Shown here in pieces: positions 1 to 9,814 of a stretch of DNA of 64,000 nucleotides; position 1 is the first letter of the stretch; every line of letters begins with the position of its first letter. This DNA is from Nocardia carnea NBRC 14403. Lineage in GTDB: Bacteria; Actinomycetota; Actinomycetes; Mycobacteriales; Mycobacteriaceae. A program made the translations under genes and the position numbers. The stretch lies in contig NZ_BAFV01000001.1 in assembly GCF_000308515.1 (NCBI RefSeq), positions 1 to 64,000 on the forward strand, given 5' to 3'. The notes below the pieces were generated by a model. That model saw only the letters and a program-made list of their open reading frames with translations, was not told where the DNA came from and made no database searches.

Positions 1-1
1 G

Positions 2-3000
2 CCGGTCCAGCAGAATCGAGCCCCCGAGCGGCCACCGCACCCGGCCGATCGGCAGCGCCCCGCGTCCGCGCAGAACCCGGGTGGTCCCGGTCCGCAGCGG
101 CAGCCGAACCGCCCGGGGCCGCAGGCACCGCCGCCCGGGGATCCGCGCCCACAGACCCCACCGCGCCGGCAGGCGCCGCCGTCGCAACCGCTGCACCAGG
201 TCCCGCCCGCACGCGAACCGCAACGCGCCGCGCCCGCCCGAATTCCGGCGCCTGCCGGTAACCGGCCACGCACCGGTCAGCAGCCCGCAGTTGCCGTGGC
301 AGAGCCGTTGGAGGCGGTCGCTACCGCGGACAAACCCGACAACAGCCAGTCCAAGCTCCTCAAGGACTCCGGTTCGATCGCGATCGCCACGCTGATCAGC
401 CGTATCACCGGGTTCGGTAAACAGCTGCTGCTGCTCGCGGTGCTCGGTCCGGCCATCGCCAGTTCGTTCACCTCGGCCAGCCTGATTCCGAACATGATCG
501 CCGAACTGGTACTCGGCGCCGTGCTCACCGCCATCGTGGTGCCCACCCTGGTCCGGGCCGAACAGGAGGACCCAGACCACGGCGCCGCGTTCATCCGGCG
601 GCTCGTCACCGCCGCTGCCGTCATCCTCGGTACCGCGGCCGTCCTGGCGACCGCCGCGGCGCCGGTTCTGGCAACCCATGTTTTCGTCTCCGCGGACGGC
701 AAGGTCAATACATCGCTCACCACGGCGCTGACCTTCCTGCTGGTCCCGGCCGTACTGTTCTATGGGCTGTCGGCCCTGTTCACCGCCATCCTCAACACGC
801 GAGGTGCGTTCAAACCCGGTGCGTGGGCGCCGGTCCTGAACAACGTGGTGGTGCTGGTGGTGCTCGGGCTCTATGCCCTGACACCCGGCGAGATCACCCT
901 GGATCCGGTCCGGATGAGCGATCCGAAACTGCTCGTTCTCGGCTGCGGTGTAACTCTCGGCGTGATCGTGCAGGCGACCAGCCTGCTGCCGGCCATCCGC
1001 CGCCAGGGCATCGATCTGCGCCCGCTCTGGGGTTTGGACAACCGGCTCAAACAGTTCGGCACCATGGCCGCGGCGATCATCCTCTACGTGCTGATCAGCC
1101 AGATCGGCGGTATTTTCGCGAACAACATCTCCTCGCGCGCCGATGAGGCCGGTCCGGCGATCTACCAGAATGCGTGGCTGCTGCTGCAGCTGCCGTACGG
1201 CGTTATCGGCGTCACCCTGCTCACCGCGATCATGCCCCGGCTCAGCCGTAACGCCGCCAACGACGACACCCCCGCGGTGGTCGACGATCTGTCGGCGGCC
1301 ACCAGGCTGACCATGATCGCGCTGATCCCGATCGTCACCTTCCTGACCTTTGCGGGGCCGCAGGTCGGCGATGCGCTGTTCGGTTACGCGCGGTTCGCCG
1401 AGGACGCCTCCCGCCTCGGTACTGCGGTCAGTTTCTCGGCGTTCACCCTGATCCCGTACTCGCTCGTACTGATTCATCTACGGGTGTTCTACGCACGAGA
1501 ACAGGCGTGGACACCGACCTGGATCATCCTCGGGATCACCACCGTCAAGATCCTGTTCTCGGCGCTGGCCCCGTTGATCGCCGACAGCCCCGACCAGGTC
1601 GTGATCGTGCTCGGTATCGCCACCGGACTCGGTTTCACCGTCGGCGCGGTGATCGGCGGCTGGCTGCTGCACCGCAGTCTGGGCGATCTGCGGATGGCCA
1701 ATGTGGGTCGTACGGTCAGCCGGGTGCTGCTGTCCTCGCTGGCCGGCGGCGCCGTCATGCTGATCGCCGACCAGGTGATGGGTCTGGACCGGCTCACCGA
1801 ATCCCTCGGCGGACCGGGCTCGTTCATCCGGGTCGGGATCACCGCGATCGTGATGTTCGCGGTGGCGTTCGGGCTGATGCGGCTGGCCGGGATCCCCGAG
1901 GTCGTCGCCATCACGGTCGCGATTTCGCGGCGGCTCGGCATCACCCCGCCGGCACCGCCGCTGGACCTCGACGAACCCGTCGAAGAAGAGCACACCACGC
2001 GGATCATGCGCCGGCCCGACCCGTATCTCGCGTACTCCGGCTTCGATTCGGCCATGGACGCACAGAGCACAATGGTGCTACCGGTGATCCGGCCGGACTC
2101 GGTTGATCGCACCGTACCCGGCCAGTTCCCGTACCCTGTTCGGCAGACCGGCACAAGTGACAGACCCGCCGAGTTTGCGGCATACCAGGGCGAAGGAGGT
2201 CCGAGGGTGAGCGACGACGCGGTGGGCAAGGTCCCAGCCGCCGATCCTGCGCGGAATCCGGCGAGCGGACGCTTGTCCACCGATGTTCCCCCGGAGCAGT
2301 CGGAGCCGGGTGAGGCGCGCACCCAGCGTGTGGATACCGGTTCCGCCGATTCCGCCCACCCGCCCGAGCAGGCGCCGGACAGCGGGCCACAGTACGACGA
2401 CGCGGCTGCCGGGCGACCGGACGACGCCGACGATCACCTGTCCGAGGAGCGCGTCCAGCGAACCGGCGCCACGGTATCGGCCACCGATCCGGTCTACGAC
2501 ACCGGAATGATCGCCGTCCCACCGATGACGCAGGCGAGCCGGGTGCAGCGTGGGCCCAAACTCATCGCCGGAGCTTCCGTCGCCGGTGGACGATATCGGC
2601 TGCTCGCCGATCACGGCGGTGCGCGCGGCCTGAAGTTCTGGCAGGCACTGGATATCAAACTCGATCGGGAAGTGGCGCTGACCTTCGTCGACGCCGATCA
2701 GCGGGCGGGCAGCGACTCCGGTCAGGACGGTCCGCAGGCCATCCTGTCCCGCACGCTGCGCTTGGGCCGGATCAATTCACCCGGCCTGGCCCGCGTCCTG
2801 GATGTGGTGCGCGGTAGTTCCGGCGGCATCGTGGTGGCCGAATGGACACCGGGACGTTCGCTGCGGGAAATGGCCGAAACCGTCCCGTCGCCGATCGGCG
2901 CCGCGCGCGCCATCCGGGTACTGGCCTCGGCCACCGAAATGGCGCACCGCAGCGGCGGCGCGCTGTCCATCGACCATCCGGACCGGATTCGCATCAGTGC

Positions 3001-4084
3001 CAACGGTGACGCGGTACTGGCGTTCCCCGGCACCCTCGGCGATGCCGACCCGCAGAGCGATGTCCGCGGCCTGGGCGCGATGCTGTACGCGCTCATCACC
3101 GCCCGGTGGCCGCTGCGGACCGGCGCAGTCAGCGGGAACGCCGCCACGGTGGGCGGGCTGCGCCCGGCCGATTTCGGTTCCGACGGCACCCCCGTGGAAC
3201 CCCGCCAGATCCGGCCCGAGGTGCCCTTCGAGATCTCGGCGGTGGCCGTGCGCTCGCTGGAGCCGAACAAGGGCGTCCGCACCGCCGCCACCATCCAGCA
3301 TGTCCTGGAACAGGCCTCGGTGGTGGACCAGAAGACCGATTTCATCCCGGTATTGCGGCTGGGGCAGCGCGCCCCGGCTCCGGCCGACGAATCGCTGGCC
3401 GATCCGGAGCTGCTGGCCGCCGAACGCGAGAAATCGCAGCGGATGATGTGGATCATGGTGGCCCTGGGCATTCTGACCGCCCTCGTGGTCGGGATCGTCA
3501 TCTGGTGGCTGGTGAGCGTTTTCGCGCCGGGCGATTCCAGTGAACCGCTCAACGAGCAGCGCGTGATCGGTTTGACGACCAGCCGCGCGCCGGAGGAGTC
3601 GCCGAGCTCGGCGGCCCCGTCGACTACACCTGCCGGCGCCGCCGGTGTACCGGTGCCGATCTCGGGGATAACGGTGTTCTCCCCGGAAGGCACACCGGAC
3701 GACCCCGACGGCGGGCCCGCGGCGATGGACGGCGATCCGGCCACCTCGTGGAGCACCGACCAGTACTTCCAGCAGTTCCCGGCATTGAAGAAGGGGGTCG
3801 GCCTGCTGGCGACTCTGCCCAGCCCGGCGAATCTCACCAAGGTCACCATCACTTCGCCGACCCCGGGTACGTCGGTCGAGATCCGGACCTCGCCCACCGA
3901 AGCCCCCACCCTGGACCAGACTCAGCTCGCGGGTACCGCGGTGCTCGGCGACGGGGTCACGGAGGTGCCGGTGCAAAGCGATCAGTCCGCCCGCTACGTT
4001 CTGATCTGGGTCACCGGTCTGGGCAATTCGGGTGCCCAGTTCCAGAGCTCGATCGCCGAGCTGAGTTTCGAAGCAAAGCCCTGA
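2..4084 (+). CDS. murJ: MurJ-type lipid II flippase fused to a pseudokinase and a discoidin-like domain (5' partial)
   Basis: Integral membrane flippase that moves lipid II across the membrane for peptidoglycan synthesis; homologue of mycobacterial MviN (Rv3910). The MATE-like membrane core is encoded from about 340 to 1,960. A Pro/Glu-rich linker follows, then a kinase-like fold from about 2,577. That fold looks inactive: the VAIK lysine is replaced (VALTF) and there is no HRD motif. One membrane helix lies at about 3,441-3,525, and a discoidin-like extracytoplasmic domain (MDGDPATSWSTD) ends the protein. The frame is open without a stop from base 2 to the GTG at 296, and encodes a Pro/Gln/Arg-rich tract, so the true start is left of the window. 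In mycobacteria the phosphorylated pseudokinase binds FhaA, which is encoded at 53,636-55,012. Identity is firm; the start is unknown. Confidence 0.93.
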   Translation, partial: PVQQNRAPERPPHPADRQRPASAQNPGGPGPQRQPNRPGPQAPPPGDPRPQTPPRRQAPPSQPLHQVPPAREPQRAAPARIPAPAGNRPRTGQQPAVAVAEPLEAVATADKPDNSQSKLLKDSGSIAIATLISRITGFGKQLLLLAVLGPAIASSFTSASLIPNMIAELVLGAVLTAIVVPTLVRAEQEDPDHGAAFIRRLVTAAAVILGTAAVLATAAAPVLATHVFVSADGKVNTSLTTALTFLLVPAVLFYGLSALFTAILNTRGAFKPGAWAPVLNNVVVLVVLGLYALTPGEITLDPVRMSDPKLLVLGCGVTLGVIVQATSLLPAIRRQGIDLRPLWGLDNRLKQFGTMAAAIILYVLISQIGGIFANNISSRADEAGPAIYQNAWLLLQLPYGVIGVTLLTAIMPRLSRNAANDDTPAVVDDLSAATRLTMIALIPIVTFLTFAGPQVGDALFGYARFAEDASRLGTAVSFSAFTLIPYSLVLIHLRVFYAREQAWTPTWIILGITTVKILFSALAPLIADSPDQVVIVLGIATGLGFTVGAVIGGWLLHRSLGDLRMANVGRTVSRVLLSSLAGGAVMLIADQVMGLDRLTESLGGPGSFIRVGITAIVMFAVAFGLMRLAGIPEVVAITVAISRRLGITPPAPPLDLDEPVEEEHTTRIMRRPDPYLAYSGFDSAMDAQSTMVLPVIRPDSVDRTVPGQFPYPVRQTGTSDRPAEFAAYQGEGGPRVSDDAVGKVPAADPARNPASGRLSTDVPPEQSEPGEARTQRVDTGSADSAHPPEQAPDSGPQYDDAAAGRPDDADDHLSEERVQRTGATVSATDPVYDTGMIAVPPMTQASRVQRGPKLIAGASVAGGRYRLLADHGGARGLKFWQALDIKLDREVALTFVDADQRAGSDSGQDGPQAILSRTLRLGRINSPGLARVLDVVRGSSGGIVVAEWTPGRSLREMAETVPSPIGAARAIRVLASATEMAHRSGGALSIDHPDRIRISANGDAVLAFPGTLGDADPQSDVRGLGAMLYALITARWPLRTGAVSGNAATVGGLRPADFGSDGTPVEPRQIRPEVPFEISAVAVRSLEPNKGVRTAATIQHVLEQASVVDQKTDFIPVLRLGQRAPAPADESLADPELLAAEREKSQRMMWIMVALGILTALVVGIVIWWLVSVFAPGDSSEPLNEQRVIGLTTSRAPEESPSSAAPSTTPAGAAGVPVPISGITVFSPEGTPDDPDGGPAAMDGDPATSWSTDQYFQQFPALKKGVGLLATLPSPANLTKVTITSPTPGTSVEIRTSPTEAPTLDQTQLAGTAVLGDGVTEVPVQSDQSARYVLIWVTGLGNSGAQFQSSIAELSFEAKP

Positions 4085-4335
4085 CCTGCTGTTTCGTTAT
4101 CCCGTCAGGGTATCCGGAGGACCTGGATCCGGTTGCCGCGCAATGGCGGCCGGGATATGATCACGATCCGCGCTCCCAGGAGGGAGCCGGTGGGATCAGG
4201 GGTACGGTCCCGCTCGCTGAGTACACGCAGTAATCACCACAGGCCGGCTCGCGCCGCGCCGAAACTGTCGTGGGCGGTTGTCCAAGGGGTTGGCTATTGT
4301 CGTCCGAATTGAATGCGGGGGTTCGCGGGGGGACG

Positions 4336-4929
4336 GTGCCGTCTCCTGGGGCAGGGGCGCGAGAACCCGGGTTCGATATCACCTCGGATACCGAATTGTT
4401 GCGGGCGCACGCGGCCGGGGCGCCGCACGCCTTCGCCGAACTGATCCGCCGGCACAACGACCATCTCTGGCAGACCGCCGCGCGCGTCTGTTACACGCCC
4501 GAGGACGCCGCTGATTCGCTCCAGGAAGCCCTGCTGTCGGCGCATCGCAACGCGGGCTCCTTCCGTGGTGAATCCGGGGTGCGTACGTGGTTGCATCGCA
4601 TAGTCGTCAACGCCTGCCTGGACCGGATCCGGCGCAATCGCGCCCAGCGGGCCGTGGTCCTCCCGCCGGAGGTCTGGCCCGAAATATCCGACTACGCCGA
4701 CGAATACAGCCGGATCGATATCTCCATCGTGCTGGAACGCGCCCTGTTCGCCCTCCCACCGGATCAGCGCGCGGCGGTGGTGGCCGTGGATGTGGAGGGT
4801 TACAGCGTCGCCGATGCGGCCGATCTACTGGGTGTTCCGGTGGGCACGATCAAGAGCCGATGTGCGCGGGCGCGGCAGCGGCTCAAAGCCGAATTGGATT
4901 CCCTGAACGGGGAGGGGAACCGGATGTGA
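4336..4929 (+). CDS. sigM: ECF sigma factor SigM
   Basis: Extracytoplasmic-function RNA polymerase sigma factor of about 197 residues. Region 2 (HAFAELIRRHNDHLWQTAAR through RTWLHRIVVNACLDRIRRN) and region 4 (LPPDQRAAVVAVDVEGYSVA then GVPVGTIKSRCARARQRL) are both visible. The position between murJ and an anti-sigma gene, followed by trxB-trxA, matches Rv3911 of M. tuberculosis. GTG at 4336 follows a G-rich ribosome-binding sequence and gives the family length; an in-frame start at 4270 would add 22 unlikely residues. Activity is probably held in check by the membrane protein encoded just downstream at 5061. Confidence 0.9.
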   Translation: MPSPGAGAREPGFDITSDTELLRAHAAGAPHAFAELIRRHNDHLWQTAARVCYTPEDAADSLQEALLSAHRNAGSFRGESGVRTWLHRIVVNACLDRIRRNRAQRAVVLPPEVWPEISDYADEYSRIDISIVLERALFALPPDQRAAVVAVDVEGYSVADAADLLGVPVGTIKSRCARARQRLKAELDSLNGEGNRM

Positions 4930-5060
4930 GGACGACGCGTCCAAACCAGTGACACATTTTTCCTCCCGAATGGGATGTACTCACCGGGAGTGCAACCGCA
5001 GAACCCCAGGAATCGAAACCCGAGCCAAATGGACGCAGCAGCATTGGAGGTGCGAAGGAC

Positions 5061-5888
5061 ATGAGCCCCGTTCCGCAACCTCCTTTCCCTGCGGAGTTGC
5101 TCGCCGATCTGCACGCCGGAAATATCGACCCTGAGCTCGAAGCCCGGCTCTGGCCGGCGGTCCGGCAGGATCCGGACGCCCGGCGTTATCTCGAATCGCT
5201 CGATGCACTGCGCACCTCCCTTACCGGCCTCGCCGAGTCCGACCGGGTGGTCCGGCCGATGCCGGTGGATATCGCGGCCCGGCTGGAGGCGTTCGCCGAA
5301 TCCCTCGGAAACGAAGCGGGTCGCAAGGACGGCGCCGCCGGGGCGGTGGAGACAACTGTTCCGCTCGGCGATATCCCGGCACCGGCGCCCAACGGCAGAT
5401 TCGCCGCTGCGGACGCAGGCGAGTCCGGCCCGGTCGGTGAGGCGCCGATATCGCTGGACGCCCATCGCCGGCGCCGGCGCATCGCCACCGCGATCGCCGC
5501 AGCCGCGACGGTACTGATCTGCGCCGGCGCCGCGCTGTTCGTCGGGTTCCGGCCCGAGGGCGAAACGATGCCGACTGCCGCGCCCACCGGCACCGCAGGC
5601 ACGGAATCGGGCGCCGAGTTCGATACGACGATCGCGCTGCGCGCCCTGGGCCGCCACGATGTGCCCGGCCGACTGGCCGATCCGGCGGCCCTCGCCGCAT
5701 GTGTCCGGGCCGCCGGGGTCGATCGCCCCGTGCTCGGATCCACCGAGATGAGGTTCCGCGACCGTGACGACGCGGTGCTGATCCTCGTCGGCGGGCGAAA
5801 CGGTGCGCAGGTCACCGCGCTCGTCGTCGGCCCCGGGTGCGGGCCGGGCAACCCGGACTTGCTGACTCCGATCACCGATATCGGCTGA
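5061..5888 (+). CDS. rsmA: Anti-sigma-M factor, single-pass membrane protein
   Basis: A 275-residue protein with a cytoplasmic N-terminal part, one transmembrane helix near residues 140-160 (after the basic stretch [10 protein letters not shown]) and an extracytoplasmic C-terminal domain. This is the layout of ECF anti-sigma factors, and the gene directly follows sigM as Rv3912 does. ATG at 5061 has a strong upstream GGAGG. No clear zinc-binding HxxxCxxC motif is visible, so it is not a ZAS-type factor. The role rests on position and topology more than on conserved residues. Confidence 0.8.
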   Translation: MSPVPQPPFPAELLADLHAGNIDPELEARLWPAVRQDPDARRYLESLDALRTSLTGLAESDRVVRPMPVDIAARLEAFAESLGNEAGRKDGAAGAVETTVPLGDIPAPAPNGRFAAADAGESGPVGEAPISLDAHRRRRRIATAIAAAATVLICAGAALFVGFRPEGETMPTAAPTGTAGTESGAEFDTTIALRALGRHDVPGRLADPAALAACVRAAGVDRPVLGSTEMRFRDRDDAVLILVGGRNGAQVTALVVGPGCGPGNPDLLTPITDIG

Positions 5889-6063
5889 AGAACCCCAGCT
5901 CGCTCCGGTCGTACCCCGACTGTGTAGCCGCTGTCCCCGGGCTGCCCGTCGCCTGCCGCGCACGAGCTCGGGTCGCGGTCCGGTCGGGCCGTCGCCGGGA
6001 ACAAAGCCCGTCTACCCTGTTGTTGACCGAAACGTCCCCATCAGCTTTCTCCGGAAGGGTCCC

Positions 6064-7053
6064 ATGAGCACGCCAGTTCGCGACCTGATCATTGTCGGCT
6101 CGGGGCCGGCCGGTTACACCGCCGCCGTGTACGCCGCCCGCGCCGAACTCGAGCCGCTGGTGTTCGAGGGCACCCAGTTCGGCGGTGCCCTGATGACGAC
6201 CACGGAGGTCGAGAATTTCCCCGGTTTCCGCGACGGAATCATGGGCCCGGACCTGATGGAACAGATGCGGGAGCAGGCCAAACGCTTCGGTGCGGATATC
6301 CGCACCGAAGATGTGGACGCCATCGATCTGAGCGGTCCGGTGAAGAAGGTCACCGTCGGAGACGATGTCTACGAGGCACATGCGGTGATTCTGGCCATGG
6401 GGTCGGCCGCCCGCTATCTGAACATCCCCGGTGAGCAGGAACTCCTCGGTCGCGGCGTGAGCGCCTGCGCCACCTGCGACGGCTTCTTCTTCAAGGGCCA
6501 GGACATCGCGGTGGCCGGCGGTGGCGATTCGGCGATGGAAGAGGCGCTCTTCCTGACGAAGTTCGCCTCCAGCGTCACCGTCGTACACCGGCGCGACGAA
6601 TTCCGGGCCTCGCGCATCATGCTCGAACGCGCCAAGAACAACGAGAAGATCCGGTTCCGCACCAATGCCGAAGTGGTCCAGGTGCACGGTGAGACCAGTG
6701 TCACCTCGCTGACCCTGCGCGATACCCGCACCGGGGAAACCTCCGATCTGCCCGTCACCGGTCTGTTCGTCGCCATCGGTCACGATCCGCGCAGCGAACT
6801 CGTCCGCGGCCAGGTGGACCTGAACGCGGAAGGCTATGTCCTGGTGCGTGATCCGGGTACCGCGACCTCGGTCGAGGGCGTCTACGCCGCGGGTGACCTC
6901 GTGGACCACACCTATATGCAGGCCATCACCGCGGCCGGCACCGGCTGCCGGGCCGCTATCGACGCCGAACGCTGGCTGGCCGAAAAGGGCGATATCACCA
7001 GCAATACGCTGCCGCACGCCGACCAGCCCGTCGCCGTTTCGGCAGCCGATTGA
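6064..7053 (+). CDS. trxB: Thioredoxin reductase
   Basis: FAD- and NADPH-dependent reductase of thioredoxin, 329 residues. Visible motifs are the N-terminal dinucleotide site ([16 protein letters not shown]), the redox-active CATC, the NADPH site ([10 protein letters not shown]) and the C-terminal FAD motif (AAGDLVD). Start ATG 6064 follows GGAAGGG. It lies upstream of the thioredoxin gene with a 94-base spacer, probably in one transcript. In mycobacteria the trxB2-trxC pair is part of the SigM/oxidative-stress neighbourhood; control by SigM here is inference. Confidence 0.96.
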   Translation: MSTPVRDLIIVGSGPAGYTAAVYAARAELEPLVFEGTQFGGALMTTTEVENFPGFRDGIMGPDLMEQMREQAKRFGADIRTEDVDAIDLSGPVKKVTVGDDVYEAHAVILAMGSAARYLNIPGEQELLGRGVSACATCDGFFFKGQDIAVAGGGDSAMEEALFLTKFASSVTVVHRRDEFRASRIMLERAKNNEKIRFRTNAEVVQVHGETSVTSLTLRDTRTGETSDLPVTGLFVAIGHDPRSELVRGQVDLNAEGYVLVRDPGTATSVEGVYAAGDLVDHTYMQAITAAGTGCRAAIDAERWLAEKGDITSNTLPHADQPVAVSAAD

Positions 7054-7147
7054 GTCCGGCGGGCTCACCGGGCAACTGAGCCGCGGGGTTCGGTTGCCCG
7101 CCCCAGCCCCGGGCGCACGGGCGTCCGGAGAACCAAGGAGAACAGCC

Positions 7148-7480
7148 ATGTCCGAGACCACCAACACGGTCACCGTCACCGATACCTCGTTCGCCGATGC
7201 TGTCCTGCAGAGCGAGAAGCCGGTGCTGGTCGATTTCTGGGCCACCTGGTGCGGACCGTGCAAGATGGTCGCCCCCGTACTGGAGGAGATCGCGGGCTCG
7301 CATGCCGACAAGCTCACCGTCGCCAAGCTCGATATCGACGCCAATCCCGATACCGCCCGCGATTACCAGGTCATGAGCGTGCCGACTATGATCCTGTTTG
7401 CCGGTGGCAAGCCGGTGAAGCAGATCGTCGGAGCCAAGGGGAAGGCCGCACTCCTGCGGGAAATCGAAGACGTCATCTGA
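7148..7480 (+). CDS. trxA: Thioredoxin
   Basis: Cytoplasmic thiol-disulfide oxidoreductase of 110 residues with the canonical WCGPC active site (residues about 36-40) and the conserved cis-proline segment (VMSVPTMILF). ATG 7148 follows an AAGGAG ribosome-binding site. It is the electron acceptor of the reductase encoded directly upstream, equivalent in place to TrxC (Rv3914). Confidence 0.96.
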   Translation: MSETTNTVTVTDTSFADAVLQSEKPVLVDFWATWCGPCKMVAPVLEEIAGSHADKLTVAKLDIDANPDTARDYQVMSVPTMILFAGGKPVKQIVGAKGKAALLREIEDVI

Positions 7481-7655
7481 CGTCTCGAATAGGCCATCCG
7501 GCGGCCGTCACACGGCGACGCGCCGTAGTATGCCCTGACCAAGATTGTCGAATTCCGGTCCGGGTCTGACAGAATCGACCACGCTCCGTCGTGCGAGGGT
7601 GTACGCCATCGCATGAGTGGGTACCCGGGATTGACGGAAGGAAGGGCCCTCACGC

Positions 7656-8849
7656 ATGCACCGACTTCGTCACGGCGACACCGGTCCAGCCGTAGCAGAG
7701 GTTCGGAGCACCCTGGCGAGTCTGGGGTTCCTGCACGCGCACAACGGCGCGCAGACCAATGGTTCGGACGAGTACTGGAAAGACACCGAAGCCACCTTCG
7801 ATTATCAGCTCGACTCCGCGGTGCGTGCCTTCCAGCAGCACCGCGGACTCCTGGTCGACGGTGAGATCGGTCCCGCAACCTACCGTGCGCTGAAAGAAGC
7901 GTCCTATCGGCTGGGTGCCCGTACTCTCATCTACCAGCTCTCGGCGCCGCTGTACGGCGACGATGTGGCCACCCTGCAGCGCCGGTTGCAGGACCTCGGT
8001 TTCTATGTCCACCGGGTGGACGGTTTCTTCGGCCCGCACACCCACGAGGGTCTGACCTCGTTCCAGCGGGAGATAGGTCTGGCCGCCGACGGTATCTGCG
8101 GTCCGGATACGCTGCGTTCGCTCGAATTGCTCGGCGCCCGGGTCACCGGCGGTAATCCGCATCGGATCGCCGAGGAAGAAGTGGTGCATCGGGCCGGTCC
8201 ACAGCTCACCGGTAAACGTATCGTCATCGATCCGGGTCTGGGTGGGCCCGATCGTGGCCGTGGCGTTCCCACCGAGTTCGGCGATGTGTACGAACAGGAA
8301 ATCCTGTGGGATCTGGCCAGCCGGCTGGAAGGCCGGATGGCCGCCACCGGGATGGAAACCTTCCTGTCCCGCCCGTGGGGGAGCAACCCCACCGATGCGG
8401 AACGCGCCGAAACCTCCAATGCCTTCGACGCGGATCTGATGATCTCCCTGCGGTGCGCGTCCAATTCCAGCCCCATGGCCAATGGTGTGGCCGGATTCTA
8501 TTTCGGCAATTCGCATGGGTCGGTCTCCATGATCGGCCAGGTGCTGGCGGGGTTCATCCAGCGTGAAGTGGTGGCCCGGACCTCGCTGCAGGACTGCCGA
8601 ACCCATCCGCGTACCTGGGATCTGCTGCGCCTCACCAAGATGCCGACAGTGCAGGTAGATCTTGGTTACGTCACCAACCAGTACGATGCGTCGGTGCTGG
8701 CCGATCCGCGGATGCGCGATGTCATCGCGGAAGCGATCCTGATCTCGGTGAAGCGGCTCTACCTGCTGGGGCAGGACGATCAGCCCACCGGTACATACAC
8801 TTTCGCCGAGTTGCTGGCCGAGGAACTCGCCGCCGCCGACAGCGGTTAG
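7656..8849 (+). CDS. cwlM: CwlM-type regulator of peptidoglycan synthesis (amidase-fold)
   Basis: A 397-residue protein with two N-terminal peptidoglycan-binding-like domains (about residues 1-75 and 85-155) and a C-terminal Amidase_3 fold from about residue 187. In active amidases the first zinc ligand is the His of IDPGHGG; here the motif reads IDPGLGG, so the ligand is Leu. That agrees with known mycobacterial CwlM, which is not an active amidase but, when phosphorylated by PknB, stimulates MurA and also binds FhaA and MurJ. The Thr-containing C-terminus (TGTYTFAELLAEE) resembles the phosphorylated tail. There is no signal peptide, in line with a cytoplasmic role. The regulatory role is transferred from the family. 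Confidence 0.9.
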   Translation: MHRLRHGDTGPAVAEVRSTLASLGFLHAHNGAQTNGSDEYWKDTEATFDYQLDSAVRAFQQHRGLLVDGEIGPATYRALKEASYRLGARTLIYQLSAPLYGDDVATLQRRLQDLGFYVHRVDGFFGPHTHEGLTSFQREIGLAADGICGPDTLRSLELLGARVTGGNPHRIAEEEVVHRAGPQLTGKRIVIDPGLGGPDRGRGVPTEFGDVYEQEILWDLASRLEGRMAATGMETFLSRPWGSNPTDAERAETSNAFDADLMISLRCASNSSPMANGVAGFYFGNSHGSVSMIGQVLAGFIQREVVARTSLQDCRTHPRTWDLLRLTKMPTVQVDLGYVTNQYDASVLADPRMRDVIAEAILISVKRLYLLGQDDQPTGTYTFAELLAEELAAADSG

Positions 8850-8871
8850 CGAATCCCTCGGCCGGTCGGCC

Positions 8872-9639
8872 TCAAAGAGTGAGGATCCGGGTCGGCACGG
8901 TCATCGACGCGGCAGCCAGCAGCTGGTCGAGGGCTCGTTCGACATCCTCTTTCCAGCCGTGATCGGTATCGAGTTCCAGCCGCAACCGGGGAAAACGGTG
9001 ATGCGGTTGCACTACCTCGAACCCGACCTCCTGCAGGAAATCGGCGTCGATCATGCAGTTCTCCGGGCTGCACTCCAGTACCGAACGCCGGGCTCCGCGC
9101 CCGGGAACACCGATCCGTTCCATGAGACGCATGGTTCCCGTCGGACGGTCGGAGAGCGCGGTGCTTGCATGCGCTCCGCGGATGCCGAACGCTTCCAGCG
9201 CGCGCACACCGCGGTGGACCAGATCGGTGACGACGCCCTGCACCATCCGGTAAGCGATATCGCCGTCCAGATCGGGATACTCGGTGCCGAGAGTGGTCAG
9301 CAAGATAGCGTCGGGGCTCACCGGGGAGGTGGGGAAGAGGCCGGCACGGGGCACCACTCGGGGCGGCGCGTAGAGCGCACAACCGACGGTTTTGTCATCG
9401 ATCGTCGCGAGCTGCCCGCACGAACCCCATTCGAGCATCACCGTCGAGATCCAGGCTTCCTTCTCGAAGACCGGATCGCTGAAACCACTGGAGTCCGCAG
9501 CCACCGCCGGGTCGATCTCCCAGAACACACAACGGCGGGCATGCGCCGGTAGCCGGCTGATACTTTCCAGGGTTAATCCTGTGACGCTGGTCGACACCGC
9601 TCTGCTCAGCCTCCAGCTATCCGATTCGTCTATGCTCAC
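8872..9639 (-). CDS. Acetyltransferase-like conserved protein (Rv3916c type)
   Basis: A 255-residue protein in the slot of Rv3916c, between cwlM and parB and on the opposite strand to cwlM. The middle part (YPDLDGDIAYRMVQGVVTDL and RGVRALEAFGIRG) is compatible with a divergent GNAT acetyl-CoA fold, but no clear acetyl-CoA-binding RxxGxG loop is seen. It contains a Cys-rich patch (LECSPENCMID). The GTG start at 9639 is chosen because it gives the family length. The substrate is unknown. Confidence 0.75.
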   Translation of the reverse strand: MSIDESDSWRLSRAVSTSVTGLTLESISRLPAHARRCVFWEIDPAVAADSSGFSDPVFEKEAWISTVMLEWGSCGQLATIDDKTVGCALYAPPRVVPRAGLFPTSPVSPDAILLTTLGTEYPDLDGDIAYRMVQGVVTDLVHRGVRALEAFGIRGAHASTALSDRPTGTMRLMERIGVPGRGARRSVLECSPENCMIDADFLQEVGFEVVQPHHRFPRLRLELDTDHGWKEDVERALDQLLAAASMTVPTRILTL

Positions 9640-9814
9640 GCCGCATCAATGGTTTCTCGCCAGCAAGAATATGCGATCAAGCGAACCCGCCTCATTCCGC
9701 GTCACTAAGTCTTCGGTCAAGGACTGCCTCTGCGCATCGGCCCCCATGATCCGCCACTGTCACAGTGACGTTTCCTGTCCGAGGTAGAGGTTATGCGGAC
9801 CACAAGCCGAAATT

